A stretch of 64,000 nucleotides of DNA from an uncultured Microbacterium sp. (GCF_943912325.1 NZ_CALTTX010000006.1:12580-76579); one strand, 5' to 3'. Shown: positions 44,201-53,631, counted from the first letter of the stretch. Program-made: numbers and translations. The notes: generated by a model not told the origin, from the sequence alone.

Positions 44201-45183
44201 GCGTAGTGCACCCGTCGCTCGACGAACCGCAATTGCACGACCGTGATGATGAGCAGAATGACGAACAGGATCGTCGAGATCATCGCCGAGTAGCCGGCGC
44301 GGTTGTAGCCGCCGAACGCCTGCAGATACGCGTCGTACATGAGCGTCGTCGTGCCGTTACCGAGGGGCGTCATGATGCGGATGAGGTCAAAGGCCTGCAG
44401 CGAGTTGAGGATCGTCGTGATCACGAGGAAGAACGTCGTGGGCGAGAGCAGCGGGAGCACGACCGAGAAGAAGCGCTTGATGGGCCCCGCACCATCGAGC
44501 GACGCCGCATCGAGCAGGTCGGGTGAAACCGACTGCATGGCAGCGAGATAGATGACGGCGCAGTAGCCGAGGTTCTTCCAGACGAAGACGAGAATGACCA
44601 TCGTCAGCGACAGCCCCGGCTGCAAGAACCACTGCGGGACGGGGAGCGAGAAGCTCCGCAGAATGGCCGAGAGCACGCCCGTCACGGGGTCGAAGATGAA
44701 CACCCAGACGAGACCGACACCGACACCCGAAAGCACGTAGGGCGCGAAGACCGTGCTGCGCGCGAACACCGTGCCGCGTAGCTTGCGGTTGAGCACGGTC
44801 GCGAACGCGAGACCCAGCACGAGCGAGCCGCCGACCGTCGCGATCGTGAAAATCGCCGTCGTTCCGAGCACGGCGCCCGCTTCGCCCTTCGAGAAGAACT
44901 CGACGTAGTTGCCGAGTCCGATGAAGTTCGCCGTCGGGCTGCCGAGGGTCCAATCGAGTAGCGAGTACTGGATGTTCTGGAGCACGGGGCGGTAGCTGAA
45001 GAGCAAAATCAGGGCGATGTTGGGCCCGGCGAACGCGAGAAATATCCAGAAGTCACGGCGACCGCGGTGGGTCCGAAGGATGCCGAGCCCGGTGTCGGTG
45101 CGGCGCACTTTTGCCGGTCGCTTCGGACTATCAAGGCCCACACTCGGGCGCGCCGGATCGGCGAGTACTGCAGTCGGGGGCAC
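44197..45183 (-). CDS. Carbohydrate ABC transporter permease (MalF/UgpA-like)
   Basis: A 328-residue permease with an N-terminal charged tail, then six membrane segments starting at FWIFLAFAGPNIALILLFSY. The EAA loop reads DLLDAASLDGAGPIKRFFSVV. First gene of the permease-permease-binding protein operon. No ATPase gene is present nearby, so the complex probably uses a shared MsiK/UgpC-type ATPase encoded elsewhere. GTG start. Confidence 0.88.
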   Translation of the reverse strand: MPPTAVLADPARPSVGLDSPKRPAKVRRTDTGLGILRTHRGRRDFWIFLAFAGPNIALILLFSYRPVLQNIQYSLLDWTLGSPTANFIGLGNYVEFFSKGEAGAVLGTTAIFTIATVGGSLVLGLAFATVLNRKLRGTVFARSTVFAPYVLSGVGVGLVWVFIFDPVTGVLSAILRSFSLPVPQWFLQPGLSLTMVILVFVWKNLGYCAVIYLAAMQSVSPDLLDAASLDGAGPIKRFFSVVLPLLSPTTFFLVITTILNSLQAFDLIRIMTPLGNGTTTLMYDAYLQAFGGYNRAGYSAMISTILFVILLIITVVQLRFVERRVHYA

Positions 45184-45204
45184 GTCACGACGCTAGGAAC
45201 CGAT

Positions 45205-45269
45205 CGCGAATTCGCGGGGCTTCTCTCCTTACAGCGCACCGAACGCCAGGTGAACGTCGAGTGACTCGA
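45205..45269. promoter_or_regulatory. Palindromes upstream of the ABC importer operon
   Basis: CGCGAATTCGCG (45205-45216) is a perfect 12-bp palindrome 22 bases before the first permease start. TCGAGT-G-ACTCGA (45257-45269) is a second perfect dyad. Either may be an operator for a LacI-type or similar sugar regulator; none is encoded nearby. Confidence 0.45.
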
Positions 45270-45355
45270 GCATCAGAAATGTCGGTTCGGATCCATCCGC
45301 TCGCGGCGGGTCCGAATCAACTCGATGCCGTCAGACCGTGCAATGCTCGACTCGG

Positions 45356-46294
45356 TCATGCCCTTCGCTGGCAGCGCGGGCAGAAGTGCGAGGAACGGTT
45401 CGTGAAGGCTTCGCGGCGGATCGGCGTGCCGCAGCGGGGACACGGCTTGCCACCACGGCCGTACGCGTTGAGCGAGTGCGCGAAGTAGCCCGCCTGGCCG
45501 TTGACGTTGACGTATTGCGCATCGAAGCTCGTGCCGCCTTCGGCGAGCGCCTTCAGCAGCACCGCGCGTACCTCGCTCAACAGCCGCCGCGCGGCGCGGC
45601 CGCTGAGTACGCGCGCGGGGGTCTCGGGGTGAATGCGCGCCGCCCACAGCGCTTCGTCCGCGTAGATATTACCGATGCCGCTCACGACCCGCTGGTCGAG
45701 CAGCACGCGCTTGACCGCGCTCGCGGGGCGCGCGAGCGCGCGAACGAATCCATCGTCGTCGAACGCGGGGTCGAGCGGGTCGCGCGCGATGTGCGCCGCC
45801 TGCGAGGGCACGGCCGCGGCATCCGTCCCCCATCCGCCCGCCGCACCGTCGGGCGTCGCCACGAGCGCATCGACGGCGAGTGAGCCGAAGGTGCGCTGGT
45901 CGGCGAAGACGACATCGATCGCGCCATGAGACGGATGCTCGAGGTGCAGCCGCACGCGTTCGTGTCGTTCGAGGGGGGCACCCGGCGCGCGCAACAAGAG
46001 CTGGCCACTCATGCCGAGGTGCGCGAGGATCGCGTCGGTCTGGTCGGTCGGGTGCAGTTCTTCACGGCGCGGCTTCAGCGGCAGCCAGAGAAATTTTCCG
46101 CGCCGAGCTGCTCCGAGAATCGAGCGACCGGCGAGACGGTTCTCGAAGTCGGCCGCGACGTCGAGGCCATTCGGGGTCGCCAGATGGCGTGTCAGCGCGC
46201 GATGGTCGCGCGCGTCGACACCCGCAACGAGAGCACCCGTAACGGCCGGCTCGAGGCCCGCACGCACGACCTCGGCTTCAGGAAGCTCGGGCAT
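45356..46294 (-). CDS. mutM: Formamidopyrimidine-DNA glycosylase
   Basis: Bifunctional DNA glycosylase/AP lyase that removes 8-oxoguanine and formamidopyrimidines. The N-terminal catalytic residues are PELPE (P2, E3), followed by the LGMSGQLL strand, the helix-two-turn-helix (LLDQRVVSGIGNIYADEAL) and the C-terminal zinc finger (CPRCGTPI...FCPRC). Length 312 is normal. It follows rnc on the same strand. Confidence 0.96.
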   Translation of the reverse strand: MPELPEAEVVRAGLEPAVTGALVAGVDARDHRALTRHLATPNGLDVAADFENRLAGRSILGAARRGKFLWLPLKPRREELHPTDQTDAILAHLGMSGQLLLRAPGAPLERHERVRLHLEHPSHGAIDVVFADQRTFGSLAVDALVATPDGAAGGWGTDAAAVPSQAAHIARDPLDPAFDDDGFVRALARPASAVKRVLLDQRVVSGIGNIYADEALWAARIHPETPARVLSGRAARRLLSEVRAVLLKALAEGGTSFDAQYVNVNGQAGYFAHSLNAYGRGGKPCPRCGTPIRREAFTNRSSHFCPRCQRRA

Positions 46295-46329
46295 GGTTCA
46301 GCGGCCAGTCACTCGCGGTCACACGCAGC

Positions 46330-47079
46330 TCAGGCGCCGCGACCGGTGACGCGACGCCACGCGTCGAGCGCCGCTGCCATTTCGGCTTGCTTCTTGCTCG
46401 TACCCTCACCGTGGCCTTCGATCTCGCCAGCCGAAACGGTCGCGGCGAAACGCCGCTGATGATCGGGGCCCGACGCGGTCACCTCATAGACGGGGGCCGG
46501 CAACGAGGCAGCTGCGGCGGCCTCTTGCAGCGACGTCTTGGGATCCATCGCCGCTCCGTAACGATCGGGATCGGCGAGCAACGGCTCGACGAGCCGCAAC
46601 ACGAGCGCCGTCGCCTGGTCGTTGCCACACGACAGGTAGGTCGCACCGATGAGCGCCTCGGTCGTGTCGGCAAGGATCGAGTCCTTATCGGCCCCACCCG
46701 TGCGCTGCTCGCCCACGCCGAGCCGGATGAACGCACCGAGACCCAGGCCGCGCGCGACCTCGGCGAGCGCCAGGGTCGACACGACGCTCGCGCGTCGCTT
46801 CGCGAGGTCACCCTCGTCGAGCGCGGGAAAGCGCCGGTAGAGCATCGACGTCACGGCGAGGCCGAGCACCGAGTCGCCAAGGAACTCGAGGCGCTCGTTG
46901 TGCGCAATACCGCCGTGCTCGTACGCAAACGAGCGATGTGTCAGGGCGACGGCAAGAAGCTCGGGGTCGATTTCGACCCCGAGCTTTGCACTCAGATCCT
47001 GAGGTTCGTGAGACTGCGCCGGGTGACCGTGGTCGACGCGGGCGCTTCCGTCAGCGGTGACCGCTGGGATGTCGCTCAC
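46330..47079 (-). CDS. rnc: Ribonuclease III
   Basis: Double-stranded RNA endonuclease that processes rRNA precursors. The nuclease signature is NERLEFLGDSVLGL (about residues 61-74), with the second metal site near DTTEALIGATYL, and a C-terminal dsRNA-binding domain (DPKTSLQEAAAAA, GTSKKQAEMAAAL). The frame runs on upstream, but GTG at 47079 lies just after the rpmF stop and gives 249 residues. Confidence 0.95.
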   Translation of the reverse strand: MSDIPAVTADGSARVDHGHPAQSHEPQDLSAKLGVEIDPELLAVALTHRSFAYEHGGIAHNERLEFLGDSVLGLAVTSMLYRRFPALDEGDLAKRRASVVSTLALAEVARGLGLGAFIRLGVGEQRTGGADKDSILADTTEALIGATYLSCGNDQATALVLRLVEPLLADPDRYGAAMDPKTSLQEAAAAASLPAPVYEVTASGPDHQRRFAATVSAGEIEGHGEGTSKKQAEMAAALDAWRRVTGRGA

Positions 47080-47086
47080 GACCTGA

Positions 47087-47296
47087 TCAGACGTCGGCGA
47101 CCTTGCGGCCCTTGTACTCGAGGAACAGCTCGGTGCCCTGCGAGTCGGTGACGACCTTGGCCTGGTGAGGACGGCTGTAGACGACCTTGCCGTTCTCGAT
47201 CGTCTTGACAAGCGTGGGCGCTTCGGCCTTCCACTGCGCGCGGCGCGAGCGGGTGTTCGAGCGCGAGACCTTGCGCTTCGGGGGGTTACCAGCCAT
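47087..47296 (-). CDS. rpmF: 50S ribosomal protein L32
   Basis: A 69-residue L32: [20 protein letters not shown] at the N-terminus, then a Lys/Arg-rich linker. The zinc-binding cysteines of some L32 proteins are absent, so this is the zinc-free (C-minus) form. It lies between yceD and rnc as in many actinobacteria. Confidence 0.96.
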   Translation of the reverse strand: MAGNPPKRKVSRSNTRSRRAQWKAEAPTLVKTIENGKVVYSRPHQAKVVTDSQGTELFLEYKGRKVADV

Positions 47297-47329
47297 GACT
47301 GTCTTCCGTTCTGTCGTGCTCTTCGCGGA

Positions 47330-47893
47330 TCAGGCGCGCGGTGCGCCGTCGTGATCCGACGGGATGTCTTCGGTGCTCTCCAGCTCAGACGACAGCCCCG
47401 CGAGAGCTGCCCAGCGGGGGTCAGCGGGTGCGGTGCTGGTCTCGCCGTCTGCCAGCCTTCTGCCCGTTTCGGGATCGAGTCCCGGGCAGTCCGGCCGACA
47501 GACCGGCTGGAAAGGAAGCGCCAGGACGAGGCCGTCCCTGACCAGAGTTTCAAGATCCACGTGGTCGTCTTGAACTTCGAAGTCGTTCGCTTCCGATCCA
47601 GGATACGCGAAAAGCTCCTGGAACTCGACTTCGACGCGCTCCGCGATCTCGGTCAGGCAGCGGCCGCACTCGCCTTCGTACGTTGCTTCGGCGTCTCCGG
47701 TGACGAGAATCCCCTCGTGCACCGACTCGAGTCGGACGTCGATCGCGATCGGCGAGTTCGCGGGAATGGTGACGAGACCCTCGCCCCAACGCTCGCGAAT
47801 CGTCACGTCGAACGATTTCTCACGCATCTCGCCGGGGCGATGCTCGATGTCTCGGACACCCACAGAAAAGGGGCCGGGGCGGAACTTGCTCAT
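47330..47893 (-). CDS. YceD family protein (DUF177)
   Basis: A 187-residue DUF177 protein, upstream of rpmF as is usual. The central block has GEGLVTIPANSPIAIDVRLESVHE broken as LVTIPANSPIAIDV, then ATYEGECGRCLTEI and ELFAYPG; two Cys motifs (GECGRC and CRPDCPGL) could bind metal. Plant and bacterial relatives have been linked to 23S rRNA accumulation; direct function here is inferred from family. Confidence 0.9.
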   Translation of the reverse strand: MSKFRPGPFSVGVRDIEHRPGEMREKSFDVTIRERWGEGLVTIPANSPIAIDVRLESVHEGILVTGDAEATYEGECGRCLTEIAERVEVEFQELFAYPGSEANDFEVQDDHVDLETLVRDGLVLALPFQPVCRPDCPGLDPETGRRLADGETSTAPADPRWAALAGLSSELESTEDIPSDHDGAPRA

Positions 47894-47947
47894 CCCCCGA
47901 TTCTACCGGCGGCGGGGCCGCACCGCTCCGGCGGGGAGCCCGGTGAG

Positions 47948-47998
47948 CAGCGCACGGGCTCGATCAGCGGGCGGGCTCGATCAGCGCAGCGGTTCGAT
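47948..47998. repeat. Three 17-bp tandem repeats over the 3' end of coaD
   Basis: Units at 47948-47964, 47965-47981 and 47982-47998 are adjacent and equal. The unit at 47982-47998 encodes IEPLR at the end of coaD; the next encodes IEPAR with a stop, and the last IEPVR. The stop codon straddles the unit boundary. Confidence 0.85.
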
Positions 47999-48493
47999 CC
48001 CGCGCGACCCGGTGTCGAGGAACCGCGCGACCGCGTCGGGTACGTACGGCGAGACGTCGCCACCCAACGAAGCAACCTGGCGCACGAGCGAGCTCGAGAC
48101 GAGCGTGTGCGCAGGATCGGGCAGCAAGAAGACGGTCTCGACCTCGGCGAGATGGCGATTGACGATCACCATCGGCGTCTCGTAGGCAACGTCGACCTGC
48201 GAACGGATGCCCTTGACGAGCACGCCCGCGCCGACGTCGGTGACGTAGTCCACCAGCAGGCCCATGCTCCACGAGGCGATCACGATGTCGGCATCCGACG
48301 CCGTGGACTCGGCGATCGACTGCTCGAGCAACGTCAGGCGCTGCGCGATCGGCAGCATGGCCTCTTTGCCGGGGTTATGCACGACGACGACGTGCACCGT
48401 GTCGTAGAGGCGCGCAGCGCGCTGGATGACGTCGAGATGCCCGAGGGTCGGGGGGTCGAACGAACCCGGAACCACGGCGATGCGGTTGCTCAC
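47981..48493 (-). CDS. coaD: Phosphopantetheine adenylyltransferase
   Basis: Penultimate enzyme of coenzyme A synthesis, which joins AMP to 4'-phosphopantetheine. The nucleotidyltransferase motif is [14 protein letters not shown] (T16-x-G-H19), with a second motif [17 protein letters not shown]. Length 170 is normal. Its 3' end is tandemly repeated. ATG at 48493 just after a short gap from recG. Confidence 0.96.
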   Translation of the reverse strand: MSNRIAVVPGSFDPPTLGHLDVIQRAARLYDTVHVVVVHNPGKEAMLPIAQRLTLLEQSIAESTASDADIVIASWSMGLLVDYVTDVGAGVLVKGIRSQVDVAYETPMVIVNRHLAEVETVFLLPDPAHTLVSSSLVRQVASLGGDVSPYVPDAVARFLDTGSRGIEPLR

Positions 48494-48567
48494 GATTCCA
48501 GACTACCCGCCAGCATCCACCGCGGTGCGACTCAGTTTCAGACGGCGTCTCACGCGGCCCGCGCCGA

Positions 48568-50736
48568 TCACGACTTTGCGAGCGCGGCCCACGAATCGGG
48601 GTCGAGGCGCGCGTTGATCGCCTGAGCGAGGGCGGGATGCTTCGTGAGTGCCGGATCGTCGGCGAGCAGCCGCTCGGCGGCGTCGCGCGCTCGCTCGATG
48701 ATGTCGCCATCGTCGATCACGCGCAAGAGACGAAGCGAGGAACGCGCGCCGGACTGGATGTCGCCGAGCACATCGCCTTCGCCGCGAAACTCGACGTCCA
48801 TCCTCGCCAGCTCGAACCCATCGAGCGTCGACGCGACCGCTTCGACGCGCTGACGCGCGGGCGTGTCTTCCATCGCCTCGGTCACGAGCAGGCAGAGGCC
48901 GGGGATCGAGCCGCGACCGACCCGCCCACGCAACTGGTGCAGTTGCGAGACCCCGAAACGGTCGGCGTCGAGGATGATCATGGTCGACGCTCCCGGCACG
49001 TCGACGCCGACTTCGATGACGGTCGTCGCGATGAGCATGTCGATCTCGCCCGCAGCGACCGCGCGCATGATCGCGTCTTTCTCGTCGGCCGGCATCTTGC
49101 CATGCAGCACCGCGCGACGAATGGGAGCGGTGAGTGGATGCTGGGCGAGCATCTGCTCGACCTGCACAACCCCCCACCGGGGTCTCGCTGGCCCTTCCGC
49201 GGACTCCGCACCGGCCGCAGGCGCCGGAGCGTCGTCGCTCGCGTCGGCCGCCTCGGTGTCGATCGCGGCGCAGACGACGAAGACCTGATTTCCGGCCGCA
49301 ATCTCTTCGACCGCGCGCGACCAGACGCGCCCGAACCACGCGGGTTTCTCGGCGACCGGTGCGACGAAAGTCTCGATGCCCGCGCGCCTCGGCGGCAGCG
49401 TGCGAATCGTAGAGACGTCGAGATCGCCGAAGACCGTCATCGCAACGGTCCGAGGAATGGGCGTCGCCGTCAGCACGAGCGCGTGCGGCGCCGTGCCCTT
49501 CGCGCGCAGTCGCTCGCGCTGCTCGACCCCGAAACGGTGCTGCTCGTCGACGACGACGAGCCCGAGATCGGCGAACGTGGTCTTCTCGCTCAGCAGGGCG
49601 TGCGTGCCGACGACGATGAGCGCCTGCCCCGCGGCAACGCGCAAGGCGGCCTTGCGGCGATCGGCCGCGGGCATCTGGCCGGTGAGCAGGGTCGGCATGA
49701 GTTCGGCGGCGAGCTCGGGGCCCAGCATCCGCGCTATCGAACGCAGATGCTGGCTCGCAAGCACTTCGGTCGGCGCGATGAGCGCCGCCTGGCCGCCCGA
49801 CTCGGCGACCTGCAACATGGCACGGAGAGCCACAAGGGTTTTTCCCGACCCCACCTCGCCCTGAACGAGCCTGTTCATCGGCCAGGGAGCGACGAGGTCG
49901 GCCGCGATCTCGGCTCCGACGCTCTGTTGATCGGGCGTGAGCGCGAACGGCAGCGCCCCGTCGAATCGTTCGAGCAGGCGGCCCGCTTCGCGCTTCGTCC
50001 CCGAGAGGGCGCGCACGAACGAACGCTGCTGCAGCAGCGCGGTCTGCAACACGAGCGCCTCATGCATGCGTAGCGTGCGGACCGCGGCGTCCACTTCTTC
50101 GCGGCGGATCGGCCGGTGGATGCGTTCGAGGGCCTCGCGCGCCGTCAGCAGCCCCTCGTCGTCGCGGATCTCGGCGGGGAGCGGATCATCGATCGGCCCG
50201 AGATCGTCGAGCACGGTCTTGATCGCCTTCTGCAGCACCCAGCTCGACACCGTGCTGGTCGCGGGATAGATCGGAATGGGCGTGCGCGCGGCGTCGCGCG
50301 CGGTCTCGACGCCCTCGTCGATGTCGTCGAAGAGCTGATACATCGGATGCGCGAACTGCAGGCGTCCCCCATAGGCGCCGACCTTGCCCGAGAACATGCC
50401 GCGCCTGCCCGGAACGAGCTCGGTGATGCGCCACTTCTGATTGAAGAAGGTCATCGGCAGTTCGCCCACGCCGTCGGAGATGACGACCTCGAGCAGGTGG
50501 CCGCGCCGCCCCCGCATTGACCGCTCACTCACCCGCACGACTTGCGCGACGATCGTCGCTTGCTCGCCCGGCGTGAGCGAAGTGATCGGCGTCAGCTCGC
50601 CGCGTTGCGCATAGCGGCGCGGGTAGTGGCCGAGCAGTTGACCGACCGTCGCGATACTGAATGCCCGCTCGATGGCCGCCGCCGTGCGATCAGCGAGCAC
50701 CTCGGCCAGGGGCGTCGCGAGATCGGAGGTCGGCAT
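48568..50736 (-). CDS. recG: ATP-dependent DNA helicase RecG
   Basis: Branch-migration helicase of 722 residues that remodels forks and Holliday junctions. The N-terminal wedge (OB) domain precedes SF2 motifs: Walker A QGEVGSGKTLVALRAM, DEQH box VVDEQHRFGV, TATPIPRTVAM, ATTVIEVGVDVPGAS and QLRGRVGRG. A Pro/Ala insertion with many acidic residues near 510-540 is not part of the core. ATG at 50736, divergent from the acyltransferase gene. Confidence 0.96.
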   Translation of the reverse strand: MPTSDLATPLAEVLADRTAAAIERAFSIATVGQLLGHYPRRYAQRGELTPITSLTPGEQATIVAQVVRVSERSMRGRRGHLLEVVISDGVGELPMTFFNQKWRITELVPGRRGMFSGKVGAYGGRLQFAHPMYQLFDDIDEGVETARDAARTPIPIYPATSTVSSWVLQKAIKTVLDDLGPIDDPLPAEIRDDEGLLTAREALERIHRPIRREEVDAAVRTLRMHEALVLQTALLQQRSFVRALSGTKREAGRLLERFDGALPFALTPDQQSVGAEIAADLVAPWPMNRLVQGEVGSGKTLVALRAMLQVAESGGQAALIAPTEVLASQHLRSIARMLGPELAAELMPTLLTGQMPAADRRKAALRVAAGQALIVVGTHALLSEKTTFADLGLVVVDEQHRFGVEQRERLRAKGTAPHALVLTATPIPRTVAMTVFGDLDVSTIRTLPPRRAGIETFVAPVAEKPAWFGRVWSRAVEEIAAGNQVFVVCAAIDTEAADASDDAPAPAAGAESAEGPARPRWGVVQVEQMLAQHPLTAPIRRAVLHGKMPADEKDAIMRAVAAGEIDMLIATTVIEVGVDVPGASTMIILDADRFGVSQLHQLRGRVGRGSIPGLCLLVTEAMEDTPARQRVEAVASTLDGFELARMDVEFRGEGDVLGDIQSGARSSLRLLRVIDDGDIIERARDAAERLLADDPALTKHPALAQAINARLDPDSWAALAKS

Positions 50737-50819
50737 GATTCGAGTGTACGAGCGGGCTCCGACACCGAGGCATCCGCCATATTCCGATCGCTTCCCGCAC
50801 CATGCAATAGCGTGATCGG

Positions 50820-51425
50820 ATGCTTCGTTCCGCCCTCGCCCGCCTGTTCTGGACGTTCAGCCGGTGGCGCCTCGTTACCGAACCCGCACCGACGCGGCCG
50901 ACGGTCTTGATCGGTGCCCCGCACACGTCGAACTGGGACTTCGTCGTCATGCTCGCGATCGCGTGGCGGCTGCGTGTTCCCATGCGTTGGCTCGGCAAAG
51001 ACAGCCTCTTCCGCGGCTGGCGTGGCCCGATCATGCGTCGCCTCGGCGGCATTCCCGTCGATCGGGCGAACCCTGCGGGCATCGTCGACGAAGTCGTCGC
51101 GCGCGTGCACTCCGGCGAGGTCTTCGGACTCGTCGTGACCCCCGAGGGGACGCGCGGCTCGGGAAAGTACTGGAAGTCGGGCTTCTATCGCATCGCGCGC
51201 GCGACCGGCATGCCCATCACGCTCGGCTACGTCGACATCACGACGCGCACGGCGGGGCTCGGGCTGACGTTCGAGCCGACGGGCGATGTGCGCGCCGATA
51301 TGGACATCGTGCGCGCCTTCTATGCCGACAAGGCGGGCATCAGGCCTGAGTTCCGCACCGAGGCGCGCCTGCGCGAAGAGGACGATCCGGGGGCGTCCGA
51401 CGCGCCCGTTATCGTGGCTGAGTGA
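50820..51425 (+). CDS. 1-acyl-sn-glycerol-3-phosphate acyltransferase-like protein
   Basis: A 201-residue PlsC-family protein. The catalytic H-x4-D motif is APHTSNWDFVV and the second conserved block is VTPEGTRGSGKYWKSGFYRIA. It lacks a clear N-terminal membrane anchor and belongs to a short form. Exact acceptor lipid is unknown. Its stop overlaps rsmD by 4 bases, so they form a plus-strand pair. Confidence 0.85.
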   Translation: MLRSALARLFWTFSRWRLVTEPAPTRPTVLIGAPHTSNWDFVVMLAIAWRLRVPMRWLGKDSLFRGWRGPIMRRLGGIPVDRANPAGIVDEVVARVHSGEVFGLVVTPEGTRGSGKYWKSGFYRIARATGMPITLGYVDITTRTAGLGLTFEPTGDVRADMDIVRAFYADKAGIRPEFRTEARLREEDDPGASDAPVIVAE

Positions 51426-51985
51426 CTCGGATCATCGCGGGGGCCGCCGGCTCCCTTCCGCTCGACGTGCCGCCCGCCGGAACGCGACCGACGAGCGATC
51501 GTGTGCGGGAGTCGATGTTTGCGGCCCTCGAAGCCGCCGACGCGCTCGACGGCGCGCGCGTGCTCGATCTGTTCGCCGGTTCGGGAGCGCTCGGGCTCGA
51601 GGCGCTGAGCCGCGGCGCGGCGTCGGCGGACCTCGTCGAGAAGGCACCGCGCGCGGCGCGCGTCGCGGAACGGAACGCGCAGCGCATCGCGCGGGCGACC
51701 GGGAGCCCCGCGCGGGTTCACACTCAGGCGGCCGATGCCTTCTTGCGAGGGCGCGGTGAGGCATCCGTCGCCTTCGATCTCGTCTTTCTCGATCCGCCGT
51801 ACGAGGTGAGCGACGATGCGTTGCTCGTGACACTCGGGCTGCTCGTTGCGCACCTCGACGCGGACGCACTCGTCGTGATCGAACGCGCCGCGCGCTCGGG
51901 AGCGCCGACGCTTCCCGCGGGTCTCGAGGCCACGCGCGACAAGAAGTACGGCGACACCCACGTCTGGTGGGCCCGCCCGGCGTGA
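51422..51985 (+). CDS. rsmD: 16S rRNA (guanine-966-N2)-methyltransferase RsmD
   Basis: SAM-dependent methyltransferase of 187 residues acting on 16S rRNA. Motifs are MTRIIAGAAGSLPL (RIIGG-like start), TRPTSDRVRESMF, the SAM site VLDLFAGSGALGLEALSRGA and catalytic FLDPPYEV. It is usually next to coaD and recG, as here. GTG start overlapping the acyltransferase stop. Confidence 0.95.
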   Translation: MTRIIAGAAGSLPLDVPPAGTRPTSDRVRESMFAALEAADALDGARVLDLFAGSGALGLEALSRGAASADLVEKAPRAARVAERNAQRIARATGSPARVHTQAADAFLRGRGEASVAFDLVFLDPPYEVSDDALLVTLGLLVAHLDADALVVIERAARSGAPTLPAGLEATRDKKYGDTHVWWARPA

Positions 51986-52003
51986 GCCCGCGTCGCGCCG
52001 CGT

Positions 52004-53008
52004 TCAGCCGCGCCGCGCGTCCCAATCGGCATAGGGATCCCAGCCGCCGCGACCGTCGAACACCGCGCCTCCGACGCTGACGGACCCGGGCTCGCTGGCC
52101 GCGATCGTGCCGATCCGGGTAAAACCGGCGGGCACGCGCCCCGGCGCAAAGCTCGCGAGCAATCCGTGGTCCTCTCCCCCGGTCAGCGCATCGTGCAGCA
52201 CCTGCGCGTCGCTTCTCCCCGCCGCGCCGGCGCTCCGTCGCGCGAGTGCGAGCACGGCCTCGGGGTCGAGATCGATCGAGACGCCGGATGCCTCGGCGAG
52301 CCGCCGCGCGTCGAGCACGAGGCCGTCCGACACGTCCATCATCGCGTGGGCGCCCGCATCGGCCGCCAGCGGCCCGAGCACGACGGGTGGCCGGGGGCGC
52401 CGCTGCGCGTCGATGTCAGCGCGCTCTCCCGCACTGAGCGCGGCTTCGTCGACGGGGACAGGGTCACCCGCGGCATCCGTGAAGCGCGCGAACATCAGCC
52501 CGATCCCCCGCCCGGCAGCCCCGAGCTCACCCGCGAGCGCGAGCTCATCTCCGGGTCGCGCCCCCGACCGCAGCACGGGCGCGCGGTCGCCGAGCGCTCC
52601 GAGTGCCGTCACGGCGATCGTCAGGGTGTCGGACGACGTGAGGTCTCCACCGATCACGCCGCACCCGGGGGCGAGCTCGGCGCACGCCTCGCGGAACCCG
52701 TCGGCAAGATCGGCGACGAAGTCCGCGCCGAACGCGGGCGGCAGGCAGAGAGCGACGAGCAGGCCGGTCGGAGTCGCTCCCATCGCGGCGACGTCCGACA
52801 GATTGACCGCCGCGGCCTTCCACCCGAGGTCGCCAGGCGACGACCATGCGAGCCGAAAATCGGGGCCGTGCACGAGCGTGTCGGTCGTCGCGACGGTCGC
52901 CCCCGCGGGAGCGAGAACGGCCGCGTCATCGCCCGGACCGACGCTGACTCCGGCAACCGACGGCGTGCGAGCAAGGATCGCTGCCAACAGCTCGCGCTCG
53001 GACGTCAC
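52004..53008 (-). CDS. thiL: Thiamine-monophosphate kinase
   Basis: ATP-dependent kinase that makes thiamine diphosphate. The 334-residue protein has VGPGDDAAVLAP, TTDTLVHGPDFRL, the NLSDVAAMGATPTGLLVAL core, GGDLTSSDTL and MMDVSDGLVLDARRLAE, with the C-terminal EDHGLLASF. Alone between rsmD and a lipoprotein gene. GTG start likely. Confidence 0.94.
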   Translation of the reverse strand: MTSERELLAAILARTPSVAGVSVGPGDDAAVLAPAGATVATTDTLVHGPDFRLAWSSPGDLGWKAAAVNLSDVAAMGATPTGLLVALCLPPAFGADFVADLADGFREACAELAPGCGVIGGDLTSSDTLTIAVTALGALGDRAPVLRSGARPGDELALAGELGAAGRGIGLMFARFTDAAGDPVPVDEAALSAGERADIDAQRRPRPPVVLGPLAADAGAHAMMDVSDGLVLDARRLAEASGVSIDLDPEAVLALARRSAGAAGRSDAQVLHDALTGGEDHGLLASFAPGRVPAGFTRIGTIAASEPGSVSVGGAVFDGRGGWDPYADWDARRG

Positions 53009-53060
53009 CCCGTCAGCCTAACGACCGTGTTGATCAGGGCGCGCGGGCGAGCCGACGCCA

Positions 53061-53072
53061 GTGAGCGCTCAC
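53061..53072. promoter_or_regulatory. 12-bp palindrome upstream of the DUF3515 gene
   Basis: GTGAGCGCTCAC is a perfect palindrome 32 bases before the DUF3515 start and 52 bases from thiL. It may be an operator; no matching regulator is known to me. Confidence 0.3.
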
Positions 53073-53103
53073 AGGAGCGGCGCCGGCGGCGCGTTAGCCT
53101 GGG

Positions 53104-53598
53104 GTGGTGATGTCCCGCTCCCGCCCGGCCCGCGCGGGCAGATCCGTTGCAACCCTGACAGCCCTTGCCCTGACGGCGACACTGCTCGGCGGCTGTGCCG
53201 GCACCGTCAAGCTTCCCGCGGCCGAGAACGCCAATGACCCCGCGTGCGCCGACATCGGCGTGCGCTACCCGGCCGCCGTCGCGGGTCAAGACCGCCGGTG
53301 GACCGACGCGCAATCGACAGCGGCATGGGGCAGCCCGACGGCCGTCATCGTGACGTGTGGCGTCGCCGTTCCCGGGCCCACCACCCTGCCGTGTCAGACG
53401 TTCGATGGCGTCGATTGGGTGATCGATGACTCCCAGGCTCCGCGGTACCTCGCGACGACCTTCAATCGCACTCCCGCGGTGCAGATCTATCTCGACGGCG
53501 ACACCGTCCCGGCATCCGATGTCATGTCGACGCTCTCGGCGATCGTCTCGCGCCTGCCCGCGAACGACGCGCAGTGCACCAACCGCGTCGACGGCTGA
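53104..53598 (+). CDS. DUF3515 family lipoprotein
   Basis: A 164-residue exported protein. The lipobox LLGGC is at about residues 27-31 after a hydrophobic core, and the rest matches DUF3515: CADIGVRYP, TAAWGSPTAVIVTCGV, PCQTFDGVDWVI and the C-terminal VSRLPANDAQC. The family is found next to ddl and thiL in many actinobacteria; function unknown. The GTG at 53104 and ATG at 53110 are both possible starts. Confidence 0.85.
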   Translation: MVMSRSRPARAGRSVATLTALALTATLLGGCAGTVKLPAAENANDPACADIGVRYPAAVAGQDRRWTDAQSTAAWGSPTAVIVTCGVAVPGPTTLPCQTFDGVDWVIDDSQAPRYLATTFNRTPAVQIYLDGDTVPASDVMSTLSAIVSRLPANDAQCTNRVDG

Positions 53599-53631
53599 CG
53601 CGCGGCCGCAGCGGCCCTGCCCGCCGAACGC

